Positions 22,354 to 35,338 of a stretch of 64,000 nt of DNA are shown here, piece by piece (position 1 is the first letter of the stretch; each line of letters opens with the position of its first letter). This DNA comes from Hyaloscypha bicolor E (taxonomy: Eukaryota > Ascomycota > Leotiomycetes > Helotiales > Hyaloscyphaceae). The stretch is from positions 2,455,750-2,519,749 of the forward strand of contig NW_020194589.1 of assembly GCF_002865645.1 (NCBI RefSeq). The letters are read 5' to 3'. Under the pieces are notes generated by a model. The model did no database searches, was not told the DNA's origin, and saw nothing but the letters and a program-made list of their open reading frames with translations. The position numbers were made by a program, and so were the translations under genes.

Positions 22354-24451
22354 AGCACCATAACTCTACGACTTCGGGCGGTATACCTCGAGCCGTGCAG
22401 AGCGGCTCGAAGCTCAATTGCACCCAACCCGACCCGAATATCCTCGATTCCTCTAATTACACACCTGATACGCCTTCTTAATCTCTGCGAATCGGCGTAG
22501 ACTGGACGAAGTTACGAAAACCACTCCATGGCTTAGCGAAGCAGGTGTTCGTCAATAGGCACTAATCTGATCTGACCCGAAAGAGATGAGCTGCTGGTTA
22601 CGACATCTGATTCTGTGCTTAATAATCCTTCTTTCCCAATATCCTTGTTCGTATGGGCGGTCGTTCTTGCATTGCTTGCTCTTTCCCGTCTGCGCGAATT
22701 TAGCCCAGGCTGTTTGCGATGATATCCTGCCGAGACACCTGGATCCGCCCCTTTTACACAACACTTCTTCTTTCTCCTTCTCGACATGTCTCTTTTTTTC
22801 TTCCTTCTCCATTGCGCTCAACCAAAAAGCTTGAGGATGTCTCGGTGGGGTGTTTGCTACATTGCAACAGTGGGTTCTCGATTCGTTGGTACTAGTCGAA
22901 GAATTCGGGAGAGGCCTACGGAGTACCTTGGGTATGTGTAGATAGTCAATTAGTGGGCATGAAGCAGCGGGGACTCTTAGCACGCTTTTGTTGCTACTTC
23001 GTCATGACCAGTTTGATATTGGCGTTGGTGACAACAATTGTAAAATAGTCCGAATAGCTGCAACACTGATAGATATATGACGTCCCGTTTCATGTGATGT
23101 GATATGCAACTCGTGTAATGTGATGGACATAGCTCGGGAAGAGGTAGGGAGCCGCTGACTGCCGCGAGTCGAAGAACAGTGATCTGCTTGGACGTTATAC
23201 GATGGAGGTACGGTACATTGGAGTAACACAGCAGATGTAACTCTGTATACAATCCCCTGTCGACAGGAGGCGCGGAGATCCAGCCCTACATCGTCACCAA
23301 TGGTCTGGGGCGTCCTCCCACGGGACCCAATCCATGTCACACTTTGACAAGCCCAGCTGTGTCCTCCTTTTGGACAACTCCACCAAACGCCGTGTCATGA
23401 TGGACCCCGATCCGGGGCGTGCAGCTTCTGGTCATGTGCAGCGTTTTGAGCGGAGCATGTCCATACCGGTCTCACTTCAACACTTGCCTCTGGACAGGAG
23501 AAGGGTCCCCATTGCGCATTTCCAGGGAACCAGATGTCAGAATGATAATCATCGGTGTTTAAGGTCCAAACCGCACGCCAAAGGCATTGGGGGCCCGCAT
23601 ATGAAACGCCCCGCCTGCTTCGAGAAACCGCCCCATCGATTTCCGATGATCGTTTAGCTCCTTATCGATGCCCAGCATATCATTGGGTGCTTGGCAAAGC
23701 AGGCAGGAAAAGGGGGGGCAGCCTCGCATGACGGCAAGTCCCAATAGATTGCGGGGACACAAGGAAACAAATTTGGCGGTCTCAAAGCGGCCAATTATTG
23801 TGAAGCGTGCATTTTTGTTGGAGAGCTCGAGTCGTGAAAGGAGAAGAATTGGCACAGCTGCAGCTCAGCGCTCGTGCCAAATCACATCACCCGCGCTGCA
23901 TTTCTTTAATTGATCCCTGGCGGCCTCCATCTCCTGCAGGACCGGGTCTTCCCCTCGAGACCACCGACGCGGACGCAGCAGAACGGACCACAGAGCGGTC
24001 AACTGCTGTGCAACAACTCCTCCGCGCTGCATGTCCATCCAATCCTTACGAGCGCCTCAGACATCCTATAACGGTGACGACCTCTTTTACTCGAGACGAG
24101 GGGCAACCCGGTCATTCACAACACCGCAAAGGCATAAGCAAAAGCTCATAAGATTGCCCTGAAACACCTCCTTACATCACGCCTCCCCTCCCCACTTCAC
24201 CGCCATCATCCAACGCAGAGATTTTCTATTCTCGGCCACTCGAAAAGGAACTCCTTGCTCGACGTCCGGGCGTCCCAAATCTGCGACAGCGGAGATTCAG
24301 CCCGGTTCCTGCGCCAAAGACACAGACACTTCTTTCCTTCTCCCGTGCGGATCATCGACCTTCTGGAAGCCTTCGACCAAGCACTTCCGCGCACCCCCCC
24401 CTTGCCCGCCATTTCCATAAAGAGCACACGGCTCCCCTACCCATCTTCACG
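22354..24451. other. Intergenic between Gbeta and phosducin-like genes
   Basis: 2.1 kb; 3' flank of Gbeta followed by a C-rich probable 5' leader of the phosducin-like gene (about 24150-24451). No open frame here has domain character. Confidence 0.5.
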
Positions 24452-25354
24452 ATGGCTACCCGAACCGCCGCACAGGAAGAGTTTGACTCGATTGTCTCGA
24501 AGGCATCTTCATCCTCCCGTCTGAATCATCATCCGTCAGACACACACGACTATAGACACGACAGACCAACTGGCGAGCAGGACGAAGAGACAGAGTACGT
24601 GCAGAAGAGGGTAGACGAGAATATGCGGATGCCTAGTTTGGACCCGAGGGGAGGCTTGTTCCATCTGCCGCATAGGGATTTTGATAGTGGGAGGACGACG
24701 GGCGTGAAGGGTGTTATTGCTGATGCGAGGAGTTACGAGGAGGCTAGACGGACGGGGAGCTACAGAGGATCAAGGACGAATAGTAATACGAGGAATGATA
24801 AGAGGGCGAGCACTGCAACATTCTTGAATGATGATGGAGAGGGGAGCGCGAGTGAGGAGGAGGAATTCATCGAACGGTGGAGACAGCAACGGAGACAGGA
24901 ATTGTCAACTATTGGCAGCGATATCCGGAATCGAAGGACTAGTCCGAGTATCAGGAGATACGGACGCTTTGATGAAGTTGATGCGCTGGGCTACTTGGAC
25001 GCCATTGAGAAAGTCACAAGAGACACAATCGTCGTTGTCTTTGTCTACGACCACGAGGTAATTCTCCCCCTCCTTAACCAAGACATCCACTAAGGCATGT
25101 CTCAGTGCCCCGTCTCCCAAATCATTTCAGACGCCCTCTCCCCTCTCGTCCCAACCCACCCAGCAATCCACTTCGTCCGCGTCCACTACGCCGACATCGA
25201 ATTCGACAACGCCGGTGTGCCCGCCATCCTAGCGTACAAGAACCAAGGCGACCTCTTCGCAAACCTCACCTACATTATTGACCAAATCCCAGACGATACC
25301 CTATTCGATACCCGCGCCCTAGAGAGCATTTTACGGAAACACAAGATCCTATAA
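24452..25354 (+). CDS. Phosducin-like protein (PhnA type)
   Basis: Exons 24452..25057 and 25106..25354 give 284 aa. The first 90 residues are charged and disordered, a helical acidic stretch (EEEEFIERWRQQRRQEL) follows, and a thioredoxin-like phosducin domain begins near residue 170 (LDAIEKVTRDTIVVVFVYDH). The 48-bp intron joins YDHE to CPVSQIISDAL in frame; the fold ends with AGVPAILAYKNQGDL. Phosducin-like proteins help CCT fold Gbeta and assemble Gbeta-gamma; loss of Aspergillus PhnA mimics loss of Gbeta. Its position next to the Gbeta gene is notable. It is likely cytosolic. Confidence 0.9.
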
Positions 25355-26002
25355 GCATCTCATTCCGGAGTCATGTTCAAGTTATGGAGATCAGATCATG
25401 ATTGCGCTGGCGTTTTTTTCTGGTATTTGTAGTCTCATGGACAGGGCCATTGCTTTACTTGCTCGGAACAACGGAGGTCATTGTGTAATATTAGATCCGT
25501 GTGGAAATATCTTGCAAGGCGAAGTGTAGCGTTCACGAAGGGCGTTGGCAGAGATGGCAGGTTGCACCATCCTTGGGCTTCAGCATTATGGCGCTTCGCG
25601 CACCCCTATCATCGTATTTCATTCTTGTCAAATGGAGGTTTCCAATTAATCAATCTCTCAACAGTATCAAAAATCGGGTTTTCATCGGTAGTGATGTGTG
25701 TATTACCCGTTTCCCAATCCAGTACTTCGCTCTGCCGGATGTAAAGTCGTTGCATCCCCATTGAGCGACGTTGCAAGTGTCTCAGCTGCAGCTGCAGGAA
25801 CCCGCAGCCCATGAACGGCACTTGAACACAGGGACTTGGATAGCTAATTTTGAAGTTTTCCATCATTATCATTCTTTACCAACTTTCTCCAGAGGCCGCC
25901 CCAACGCTTTGCTTGCGCTTGCGCATTCGCAAGAGATAATTTTCATAATCATTTCGCTTCCAAGTCATCAATCTCCATTCTCATGCCAAATCAAGTCCTA
26001 AA
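25355..26002. other. Convergent intergenic region
   Basis: 3' flanks of the phosducin-like gene and the regulator on the opposite strand; no feature recognised. Confidence 0.5.
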
Positions 26003-29000
26003 CTAGAATCCGGGGTTGCCCGGAGCATCAAACCCCCCATCCAGCGCCATAAAATCAAGCAAATCCATACCGCCTACACTGACGCCCTCCGCCGTCTGCA
26101 TCACTCCTTGCTCATTTACATTCTGGAAGAAAGCCGCGCCGGGAGGCAAGTACCACATCTCGTTGCCACCATTCCAATCGCTCGCACCACCAAAGACATC
26201 ACCCATATCAGTGCCGTAGGTCGAACCAGGGCCCGTGTTGTAAGGCGTACCGGGAGCGGCAAAGAAGGCCCCTTGATTAAGGTCAAACGGTGTGGCTGAG
26301 ACGTTGAGATCTACTGTGAGGTAATTAGCTTCTAGCAATGTCTTGGCAGGAAAGTACACTCGAAAAATGCACTGAGAATCTCACCTGGTCCATTGGTTCC
26401 CATGCTGAAGTTGGGAGTCGCCGCGTTCCATTCCCGTATCTGCTCTCCGCGGTCTGTCTTGGCTCTCTTCGAGTCAGGCCCTTCGTGCTGCAAGGCTGGG
26501 CTCCCATGGCGGCTCGAAGTCTCTCCTGGGGGTGGTCCCGTGGGAGCACTGATGAAGCGACTTCGAAGACGGGACGTCAGTGTCTCGAGAAGGTCTGCAA
26601 AGCGAATACCAAGATGGACATCATCGACAACGCAGTTCCGCAGAGCGGAAACGGCCCTGTCCATCAGTCCAATGCTAATCTCTACGTCACTCTTAGATGC
26701 TCCCAAAGCAAAAGTCTTTAACAAGAACATTGCTCCACTGATAATGCGAAAATAAGTTCGCACAGGTGCATGCTTCAGATAGTCGCCCGGCAAAAGCCCC
26801 TCGACAACTGTTCTGAGAAGATTCCTGCTTCCGTCGACGACTTCTCTGACGTAGTCTTGATCGGCTGAACTGAACCCGCCAAGTCTTGCCAGAGGTAACT
26901 TTCCGTAATAGTTTTGAGTCTCGGGCGATAGAGGATTTCCAGTGTTGTTACCGTTGTGGCCAGCCGTGTTATGCTGGCCAGCGTTGCTAGTACATCTCTC
27001 GACAACGGCCTGCAGCGACAACGAATTGACATATATTCGGACGTACTCGTACTCGATTGAGAGTATGTGTCGAATGTACGGAGGTAAGCGAAATCGCTGA
27101 AATTCCTTCGTCCATGCGGCCAGCATAGGCTGGAAATCTTTGAGAAGTTCTACGTAACTCCCATCTTGGATGATCTTGGTAGTGTATTGTCTCGACTTGA
27201 AGAGCTTCTCGTTGCCAATGCGCATTGCATTGCTGATGCCGGCCCAGCAGTGGATGATCTGGTCGTCAAGTTCGAGATCCGGGATGTAATTGAAAGTGTT
27301 AGACACCGTCGTGTTCGTATCTGGAGTCTTGCCATCCACCGATGCTCTTCTCTTTCGGGGTGCGAATGCTGGATCCGTCACACGCAAGTTCTCCGGTACC
27401 ATATTTGTCCATCCAAGACGGCCAGCTAGCTGGGTGACATAAATGAGAAGAAGTCTCTTGATCCTAGCTGCTCTGAGCCGATAAGCTTCGTCCTCGTACT
27501 CAGGTCGTGTCATTTCTCCACCAGATTCCAATAGCTCGTCAACGTTATCGAAGACGCCGAGTTCGTAGGACAGGCCCATTGCCGTACTCAGGAGCATCCA
27601 GCACATACGATCACTTCGCCAGGCTGGTTCAAGCCAGCTTTCGATCCTTTTCCCACCTACCCCTCTAGGTAACCGATGGCCTCCTTCGTCGTCGGTACTG
27701 TAGGTATCAGGCCCTTCATAGGATGGAAGCATAAGCTCGTCCGTCGCCTCAGCCGGGGGAAAATGTAAAGCCCGGGGGTGCCATTCTGTCAAGATCATGA
27801 GACTTTCAATAGTTCCCAAAGTTCGCAAACTTCCTTTCCGCAGCCCTCGCCATGGAGCTGTGCTAGAAGTTTGGGCTTCTCCATCACCGGCCCCAGACCC
27901 ACAAAAGCCACCTCCGAAAGCTTCTTGACCCCACAAACATCTCTCAATCATCCCTCTGAGATACGTCCAGAGCTGCTCATGGATGGCATGCGACCTGCAA
28001 TGGCCTCCTGGTCCTGGCATCTTTCTATACCGAGTGGCTATAGTGAGAAGCGTAACTGTCAGGATAGGCTCTTCCATTAAGAGGGTTGGGTGGGTTCCTG
28101 GTTCCCGGAAAGTTGGAGGGGAGATTGGTGTAAGCGGTGAAAGGTACTCATAGTAGCTGCAGTATGTATAAGCTTTGAAACTGGGAGAAAAAGAGAATCG
28201 ACCTACTAATCAATATAATCGATTGCCTCTGTAGGTGTAAACCAGCCAGCCCTGACAAATCTGAACCTTGCCCAAGCCTTGACAGCGTCTTTATAACCTT
28301 GCTCTTGCATGCGGCTCGGCTTCTCCAGGTCTCCTGAAGTCAATGCAGGGTCAATTTGCGCTTCTCGCCGAATTTCTGGAGGACGCATATAGCTGTTCTG
28401 GAAAGGAGCTCCATTGTTTTGAATAGGCGATGGCAAATGCGGGTGCGCGGATGTATTATTTGCCATCACTGGCGACATCTGACTACTGGTTCTCTTGTGG
28501 CCCGGGCTGAAAGCGTGTCAGTAAGGTTTTATTACAAGCTGGGAAGAAACGCACCTGTCAGTTGCAGCTTTATAGAGCAGATCTAGTGCATCATGTGGAC
28601 CATAGACTTCCCGACGCATTACTTCTTGAGCCTCAAGATTTTCCAGCTGTGTGTTCGACTCCTCCGAGTTTCTGCCATCCATCCTATGTGAATCATCTCG
28701 GGAGCCTTGGTTTGGCCGGCGCAAAGGCTGCGGGCGGCCAATTGATCCGCCAGGAGTCAACGGAGGCCCAGGAGCGACAGGCGCATTGTCTCCATATTGA
28801 ACTGCGGATCGAGCAGAAGGAGGAGCTCCCATTGAAGATTGCCTGATCGATGCTGGGGGGGAGGTGTGGGCCATCTTTCTTCCATTGCGGACAGTGTAAT
28901 CATCGTAGTCGTAGCCGTCTAGGCTGTCAGGTCCACCATCGTCGTGCTTGCGCTTTCTTCTGGTCGCAGAGAAGAAACACTCCTTGCTCTCTCTGCGACA

Positions 29001-29207
29001 TCGTACACATGGTGGGTCGTGCGGATTGTCTACACTTCCCATATCACACTTAACCTTTCGACGCCGACATGGTATGCACGCCTGGTAGACGCGTTTGTGC
29101 TGCGGCGTTCCCTGTGGCTGCTGCTGCTGCTGCTGAGCGGACGGCGAGCCGCTGGATCCATTAGAGCTCTCTGGATGCAATGGATATTGGGACGTTGTGG
29201 TCGACAT
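26003..29207 (-). CDS. Large Zn2Cys6 transcription factor (Aro80-like architecture)
   Basis: Exons 28555..29207, 28207..28506, 26385..28156, 26003..26313 give 1011 aa. The Zn2Cys6 cluster lies near residues 44-73: [11 protein letters not shown], then [14 protein letters not shown], with a long second loop ([11 protein letters not shown]) and a basic linker (ATRRKRKHD). A Gln run precedes it. The second intron joins AIDYID to [12 protein letters not shown], giving the start of the fungal_trans domain, which runs on through [16 protein letters not shown] and WGQEAFGG. The C-terminus is Gly/Asn/Asp-rich and may activate transcription. The long cluster loop and [10 protein letters not shown] region resemble Aro80-type regulators of aromatic amino acid catabolism, but I am not certain of that assignment. 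Introns are 48, 50 and 71 bp. Confidence 0.88.
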
Positions 29208-29748
29208 CGCCAGAGCTCAGAGCTTAGTCGTCTCGACAATCGATGCGCCTCGCTTTCCCACGGGTTAGGCTGCAAGCGTCTTGCTGCGGAGGTTGGCAAA
29301 GTGCACAAGGACCCGAGTGAAACGATGCCACAAGGCTTATCGTGTTTCAGCGCAAGAGCAGGGCCTTTTTGGCATCTCGGAAAAGGTTGAATGATGGGTG
29401 TGGCATTCGCCGTGCGATGAGGCCGAACTGGCAGCTGCCTCTTAACGTTATCGGCGAGGCTGTCTTTGCCCTTGCCTCGCCAGTGATGCGCCCGGCCCAG
29501 AAAAATCACATGCACATGGTCAGCAGACTTTGGGAGTCATTGTCAAAGTCAAAGTCAAAGCCATTGTATTTTATTTTCACTGCATCATTCTTGCAGTGCC
29601 ACTCCGTCCTCTGAAGACTCTATTGAAGCTGGCTCCAGTTTCCTTCGCAAGCTTGAGCGTCGGTCCCAAGAAATGGACTGTATGAAGGCTTTTTGGCCCA
29701 GGACGTTCCGTTGAGCCTCATTCACGACTTATCCTACCATTGCGCCCT
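29208..29748. other. Promoter region of the large regulator
   Basis: 540 bp. Contains a short GTCAAA x3-4 tandem run near 29540-29565. No gene. Confidence 0.5.
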
Positions 29749-30289
29749 CTAGGTCGCAATTGTCCATCTTGGGTAAGGCTTCCACCCAGCTGGAATCGAC
29801 AGAACTACCTTACCCGTGAAGAGGAGACCCTGATAACGAGAAAACACATAGTGCTTATAAGAGAACCGGGCCTTCGGAACGAATTTTGTTGGCCAGTCCG
29901 CGCCAGAAGGAAGCTCATACTTCAAGTCCCGTCTCGCCCACATATCCAACATCTCTCCAAGCGTAAAGAATGATGCCTCCTGACCGCCAAACTCGACATC
30001 CTCAAAAGCGAAGATAGCGCCGTAGATCTCGTCAAGGTCAACAGTGCCGTGGATTTGCCTGTGCCGGACGTGGAGCTTCTTGCAGGGAAGACCGAGCGTG
30101 GTAGAGCAGACGCGGCCGAGACGCTTCATGATTTTCTGGTGGACATTCCTGGGTAGGTTGAAGAGGGTTTTCGGTCGGCTGAACTTCAGGGCGAAGTAGG
30201 CTTCGCAGGTAGTCGGAGCTGTGAATAAAGGTCAGTAGCAGTTAAAAGGGGGGATTTGAGGACCACTTACTAGGCTTGGATTGCTTCAT
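29749..30289 (-). CDS. Orphan protein, unknown function
   Basis: Exons 30271..30289 and 29749..30218 give 162 aa; the 52-bp intron (GTAAGT...CACAG) splits the seventh codon. The sequence MKQSKP, then TCEAYFALKFSRPKTLFNLP, is followed by a basic stretch (KIMKRLGRVC) and a globular acidic/aromatic part (VDLDEIYGAIFAFEDVEFGG). There is no signal peptide or membrane segment. The composition is that of a real folded protein and the splice restores frame exactly. I do not recognise a family; its length and basic N-half would suit a small organellar or RNP component, which is only a guess. Confidence 0.65.
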
Positions 30290-30485
30290 CTTGGCTACTC
30301 AATATCGGTGCTTGTATTGCGACTCGGGCGGTCTTCGATCCGAGATCCGTTGTCGATGACGTAGTAGCGTTGAAGAAAGGGAGAGGGGAATCAAATTTTT
30401 ATTAAAGGGCAGGTGGTGCTTGTATGTTGACTTCAATTCAATGTTGTTGGCTTTGAACTCGCTTCGGCCACAAACCCCATCATTA

Positions 30486-32293
30486 TCACCAACTATCAAA
30501 ATTTCCAAAGCCTCCAGGCTTGATTTTCTTCCTGACTGGCTCTGCCTCGAGCATTTCGTCATCCCCGACATATTTACCATTGCTGGAATCGGCTCCTGAC
30601 TTCAGATATTTTCCAACGCCGCCAGTCTGCTCAGCCTGGACGACGCTCCCATCACCCCTAATTCGTTTCCCAGTCCATGTAGTCTTGTCATCTTCTGTTC
30701 CACCTTGCTTCTTGACCTCTTCCCGCACCTTCTCAAGTTCATCTTTCTCTCGTTTTTGCTTCTGAAATTCCTCGAATGGATCAACAAAGACGACAACATT
30801 CTCCATTATAATGTCTTCTTCTGGTCTGTTAGCTTCGTTTGTTGGCACATTCTCCAACTTCTGAAGAACATCCATCCCCCCAACAACGCGGCCGAAAATG
30901 GTGTGTTTTCGATCCAGATGCTTAGCTGGTTTGTATGTAATGAAGAATTGACTCGAGTTTGTGTTCTTTCCCTTATTGGCCATACTCATGACGCCCCTTG
31001 AGTCGTGCGTCAAAGGTCCATCAAATTCGTCCTGGAAATTCTTTCCCCAGATACTCGTGCCACCTTTTCCCGTTCCTGTGGGATCACCACCTTGAATCAT
31101 GAAGTTTCGGATATTTCGGTGAAACTTCACTCTATTGTAATAACCCTTCTTGGCCAGGTGGACAAAATTCCAGACAGCTCGTGGGGCGGTCTCGGTCTGT
31201 AGTTCTATGTTTAGTGAACCGAAATTGGTCTCGATTCGAGCATATCCCTTGATCTTGACTCGCTTTGGTCTTAACATATACTCTTCATCGGTGAGAAGTG
31301 CTCTCTCGCCACTGGTCTCTGGTGTGAGTCCCGTGCTTGTGAAACTCGCAGCAGCCTTGCCGGTGGTATATTGGGCAGCATTGTATGCTGTCTTCTTCTC
31401 CTGTATCAGAGACATGCTAGGCGCAGAATTGGTCGGTCCAGTTTTGGTGACGATCTTGGACCGATTGATGTCTCCACCAGCTTCTCGTTCTTTCCTCGCC
31501 TTTTCCACGGCCTCCTTTGCCCTCAACACCTTTTCTCCAACCCTACCCAACGCATCAATGTTCACACTACCCTTTTGCCTCTCTGCCTCTTGCTCCTTGG
31601 TTAACACGGTTTCCCCATCCTTCAAGAATTTGAACTGGCTCAAATCTCTGCTCTCAATATTCTGCGGGTCCTGGAGTGTGATGATATTGGATCGTCCGAA
31701 TTTTCGATTGTCCACTAAATCCAACCACATCTTCGGCTTAATGTTTAATCTCTCAACGGTTTCCCAAGCGAAAACATTAGCCTCACTGCCATGTCTGATT
31801 GCCACAATATGTGTATTGTCCGTGAAGACCTTGAAGGTGACAGGGTCGACCATCTCTCCCTTCCCTTCCCCAGCACCTCCGCCACCGTCATGCGCATCTG
31901 TATCGCCATTCCGCGCAAAGTTTAGCCTGATCAAGTCCTTGTCCTTCAATGGCTTTCCAGTCACCGGGTTCGTGCCATGTTTCTCTAGCCATTGAGTAAC
32001 CACCTCGACATCAAATATTGTTCCCTCTGGCGTGCAGACAGGGTGTTTGAAAGGCTGCAGACTGGCAGCACAGAAGTTAAACGGTAGTCTTTTGAAGTTC
32101 GCGCCGTTCGTGGCCTTTTGGGAAACGTTGGATCCGGCACTTGCAGAATATGCGTCTGAGGAGGACCACTCAGAATGGGTAATCTAATGCAGATAATTAG
32201 CACGAGAACATGGACACTTGCGTAAGAAGAAGGTTCGTGAGAATCTGCACGGAATATTTCACTTACATAGAGTTTATCCGTGCCTTTTCCCAT
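30486..32293 (-). CDS. U-box peptidyl-prolyl isomerase (CYP60/PPIL2 type)
   Basis: Exons 32267..32293 and 30486..32183 give 574 aa. The N-terminal U-box includes FCAASLQPFKHPVCTPEGTI and VVTQWLEKHGTNPVTGKPL. A cyclophilin domain occupies about residues 325-480: FHRNIRNFMIQGGDP with the catalytic Arg of FHR, then MANKGKNTNSSQFFITY and HTIFGRVVGGMDVL. Between and after these lie charged helical linkers. PPIL2/CYP60 proteins are nuclear, combine ubiquitin-ligase and prolyl-isomerase folds, and associate with the spliceosome. The first exon of nine codons (MGKGTDKLY) is supported by the family's usual start and a GTAAGT donor. It is divergent from the gene at 33166. Confidence 0.93.
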
Positions 32294-33165
32294 CTTGTCA
32301 GTTGCAGAGTGCGACGAGGTTGAACATGCAGGCGAGGCTGCAACCTTCTGGAAGATTTGCAGAATCTAATCTTATCAATCTCGCTTGCTAGACCCACCTT
32401 TTCAACATCACCGCTTCTATTCTGGTGCAATTCGCAGCTTCAGTCTATTGACGTGTCACTATCCTTTGCTACCGGGAAACTAATTCTCATCATGCAAGAC
32501 ATTTGAGGAACCAATCCTACCTCAAGACCTTTTTTTTGAAGGAATGTCCTCTCCGCTGTGGCCAGTCTTCAATCACGATTAATGATCTTCTGGTCAGAGG
32601 TGTTTTTTCCAGGACATGCTGGCTGCTGCAAATCAAGTATCAATATCTGAGTCTTCGTACTTGAATCGGGGCTTTGGACGAAGAATAGCTTTACTGAACG
32701 TCCCAGAACGGAAAGAGCCCATCGCAAGTCAGGCAAGTGCCTACACGGCTCTGTGTTGACGCAGGCTGTCATCAGTGCCGTAATACCATTTTCTAGTTGA
32801 GTCGACCTGAAATATACGTCTTTTACTAGATGGGAATACAACAGGCATTAAAATCCATGGTTCATTCGAGGAGTAAATGTTTTCGTTGCGTGGCTTCTCA
32901 AAATAGCACCTACATAGCAGCACCCCTCGTCAATTCTAGCTAACAGAATAATACAAAGTCCTCTTTTCTTCCGAAATGCGCATGGTAACTCTTTTTGGAA
33001 ATCCGATGCTTTTCATGACGAAGGAAATTTCTCCTCGACGAATCGAAAGGTGAATTTCAGTCACACAAAACTTTCCGAGTATTTGCGCGCATGCCCCCGT
33101 TCTTGCAACGCTCGGGTCGTTACTTCCTCGAGTTTAATCCTGCAAGTGCTACCCCATTCTCCAAA
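32294..33165. other. Divergent intergenic region
   Basis: 870 bp between the cyclophilin gene and the disordered-protein gene. The short minus-strand frames at 32569-32923 have no domain and overlap each other. Nothing else seen. Confidence 0.5.
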
Positions 33166-34531
33166 ATGACGGGACCAGAAGATGGCTCTAGAAGCAGCTA
33201 TGTCACAGCTTACACTCGCGTGGCCGAGATACGTGAGCTCTACGGTCGCGAACCTACAGGTAAGAGAATATGCCTATCACCAGCCAGTTTCTGACCTTCT
33301 CGTAGCCAACGAAGTTCGAGCTCTCGCTGAACTCCCCCTCGAGAAGTATTTGGGTAACTTTTATCTTGAAGACGATTCCGAGACTGGCAGACGGATCCAT
33401 TTGCTATTGCAACAATCCGAGGATCACCGTGATATCTCTTTCTTAGAAGAGGCTGGAGAACTCTTAATGGAGCAGTCCACGAGGCGTCCCGGTCACTGGC
33501 AATCGCCTGCTCTTCCTCCCTGGTCTCCACCTCCTTCAATCAACGAGCTTTCGGATAACGCCTACCAATTCTCTCCAGTCTCAAATGATCCATTCGCGAA
33601 AGTTGGGTGCGTGAAGATCGTGGAGAGCAGGGCCATACCTCAACATACCCCGGTGTCCAACGAGCCTCAACATACGTCGTATCCGGATCTGCTCATCAAC
33701 CCCCCAGAAAGATGGCTCCGAAAGTCATCAACGGATCCCCAACCTATGCGTCTCATTAAACCCATCTTCATCTCGAATATTCAGCCTGCATCCTTCTCGA
33801 AATCATCTTCGTGGCTTGACCAGCAAGTCCAGCGTCAACTCGGAGCAACTCCCAGCAGCAGCGAACAGAAGGCACCCTTCATGCCCATAAAACCAAAACC
33901 TCTCAAAGCCCCTGCTCCTCGCATGCGCAAACCCAAACCGACATTGCAACCAACTCCACCTGCAAATCAACATACTGGTGGACTTCAAAGACCTCAAGGC
34001 CAGCCAGGACAACCCTTTCGACCCATCAACCCATACTTCTCAGTTCCCAAATGGCAGGAAGGCCAATCCCATGTTTCTCCTGCTATTACCGGTTCCCAGC
34101 CCCAGATGAACGCTGCCCCATACAAGGGATCATACTCCAACAACGCAAATCAGTTTTCTGGGACTTTGCCAAGAACGGGAGCACACCCTACGGCTAATCC
34201 TGGTGTTAATTATAATCAATTTCCCTCTCCGCCGATGTCCGCTACAGCCTTACCGACCATACAACCTGCGCCAAAACCCATTACAAAACAGCAGCCATAT
34301 AATCACGATACCCGCCAACAGCCTTCAACTCAGTCACCAGCAATCCGGACACCTACCTCGCCGTTGACTTCAAGCTTTCAAGGAGACATGCCCTGGCTCA
34401 AGCCTAAGTCTGCTCAGTCGAAGCACGCCACGGCAGCTACTGAACCCACGGAGATAGAGTCCTACGACGAAGAGTACCGCAAGGCGAAGGAAACTGCCGA
34501 CAATTTGAAGGAAACGTTGGCGAAGAAATGA
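33166..34531 (+). CDS. Pro/Gln/Ser-rich, largely disordered protein, unknown
   Basis: Exons 33166..33259 and 33306..34531 give 439 aa; an in-frame ATG at 33091 could add 25 residues. The first 110 residues look folded (SYVTAYTRVAEIRELYG, then ANEVRALAELPLEKYLGNF and a helical SFLEEAGELLMEQS). The remainder is low-complexity, rich in Pro, Gln, Ser and Asn, with repeated KPKPLKAPAPRMRKPKP-like basic Pro stretches, and closes with a charged helix (YDEEYRKAKETADNLKETL). The 46-bp intron has GTAAGA and CGTAG ends. I do not recognise the family; a scaffold or RNA-associated role is possible but unsupported. Confidence 0.75.
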
Positions 34532-35338
34532 TGCGGATCATGCGGATCATGCGGTTCATGGAGGTTGAGTTTTGGTTTCCTTGAACCTGAGAATTGTGCA
34601 AAATCAGGATACCCGAATTAATAATTGTAGAGTATCGTTGAAGTAAGAATGCGTCTATGAGTAGTATTGGCCGCTGCAGTGCTAATTGATCAATCAATCA
34701 ACTAAATAACCTTTCCAGACTTTGGTTCTGTATGGGTTCTGGAAAAATCTGAACACATAGGCGCTGACAAGTGTCAAATCAACGAGTGCATCGGAACTCT
34801 TAAAGAATGAGACCATTGAGGTGAAGGTCCTGCGATATGAGAGCACATTACGATGAAAAGGTGTCGGAGGGCGATAGAGTACGAGCCTGAATGGAGAGCT
34901 ACTGAGAAGTCGATATATGAGTGCGAAGGGGTATGGAAGTCCTGCCGTCTTTCCATTTCCTGACTAAATTGGCGTTGAGTACTTCGCATGACTCAGTGGG
35001 TGGTATCTGTATCAGAGATGACACGAGTGGAATCAATAATGAGAAGAGAACCAAAGAGGTTGATTATGGACCTCTACTGGGACACGGAGAACCATGTTTC
35101 CAGCTTTTTATCACTTGAGAAATCGTTTTTCTGAAGATGTATTTATTACCATAGCCAGGTCGTTGACTCAAAGAACAATCCATCATAATTCTGGATAACG
35201 ATCCAGATACAGGGATATAATGCCTTGGTGCAAGTCCCAAGGTCTGAGGAAATCAACCCCAACTCGCCAAACGCCAGTTCACTTTTGGATATCCACTCCG
35301 AAAATCGATGATTCAAAGACAGATTAAAGACTTCACCA
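34532..35338. other. Convergent intergenic region
   Basis: 800 bp of 3' flanks. At 34531-34559 a 9-bp unit (ATGCGGATC) is repeated about three times directly at the stop codon of the preceding gene. Nothing else recognised. Confidence 0.5.

Noticed and set aside
31150..31995. 281-codon plus-strand open frame
   Set aside because: Antisense of the cyclophilin exon, without domain character.
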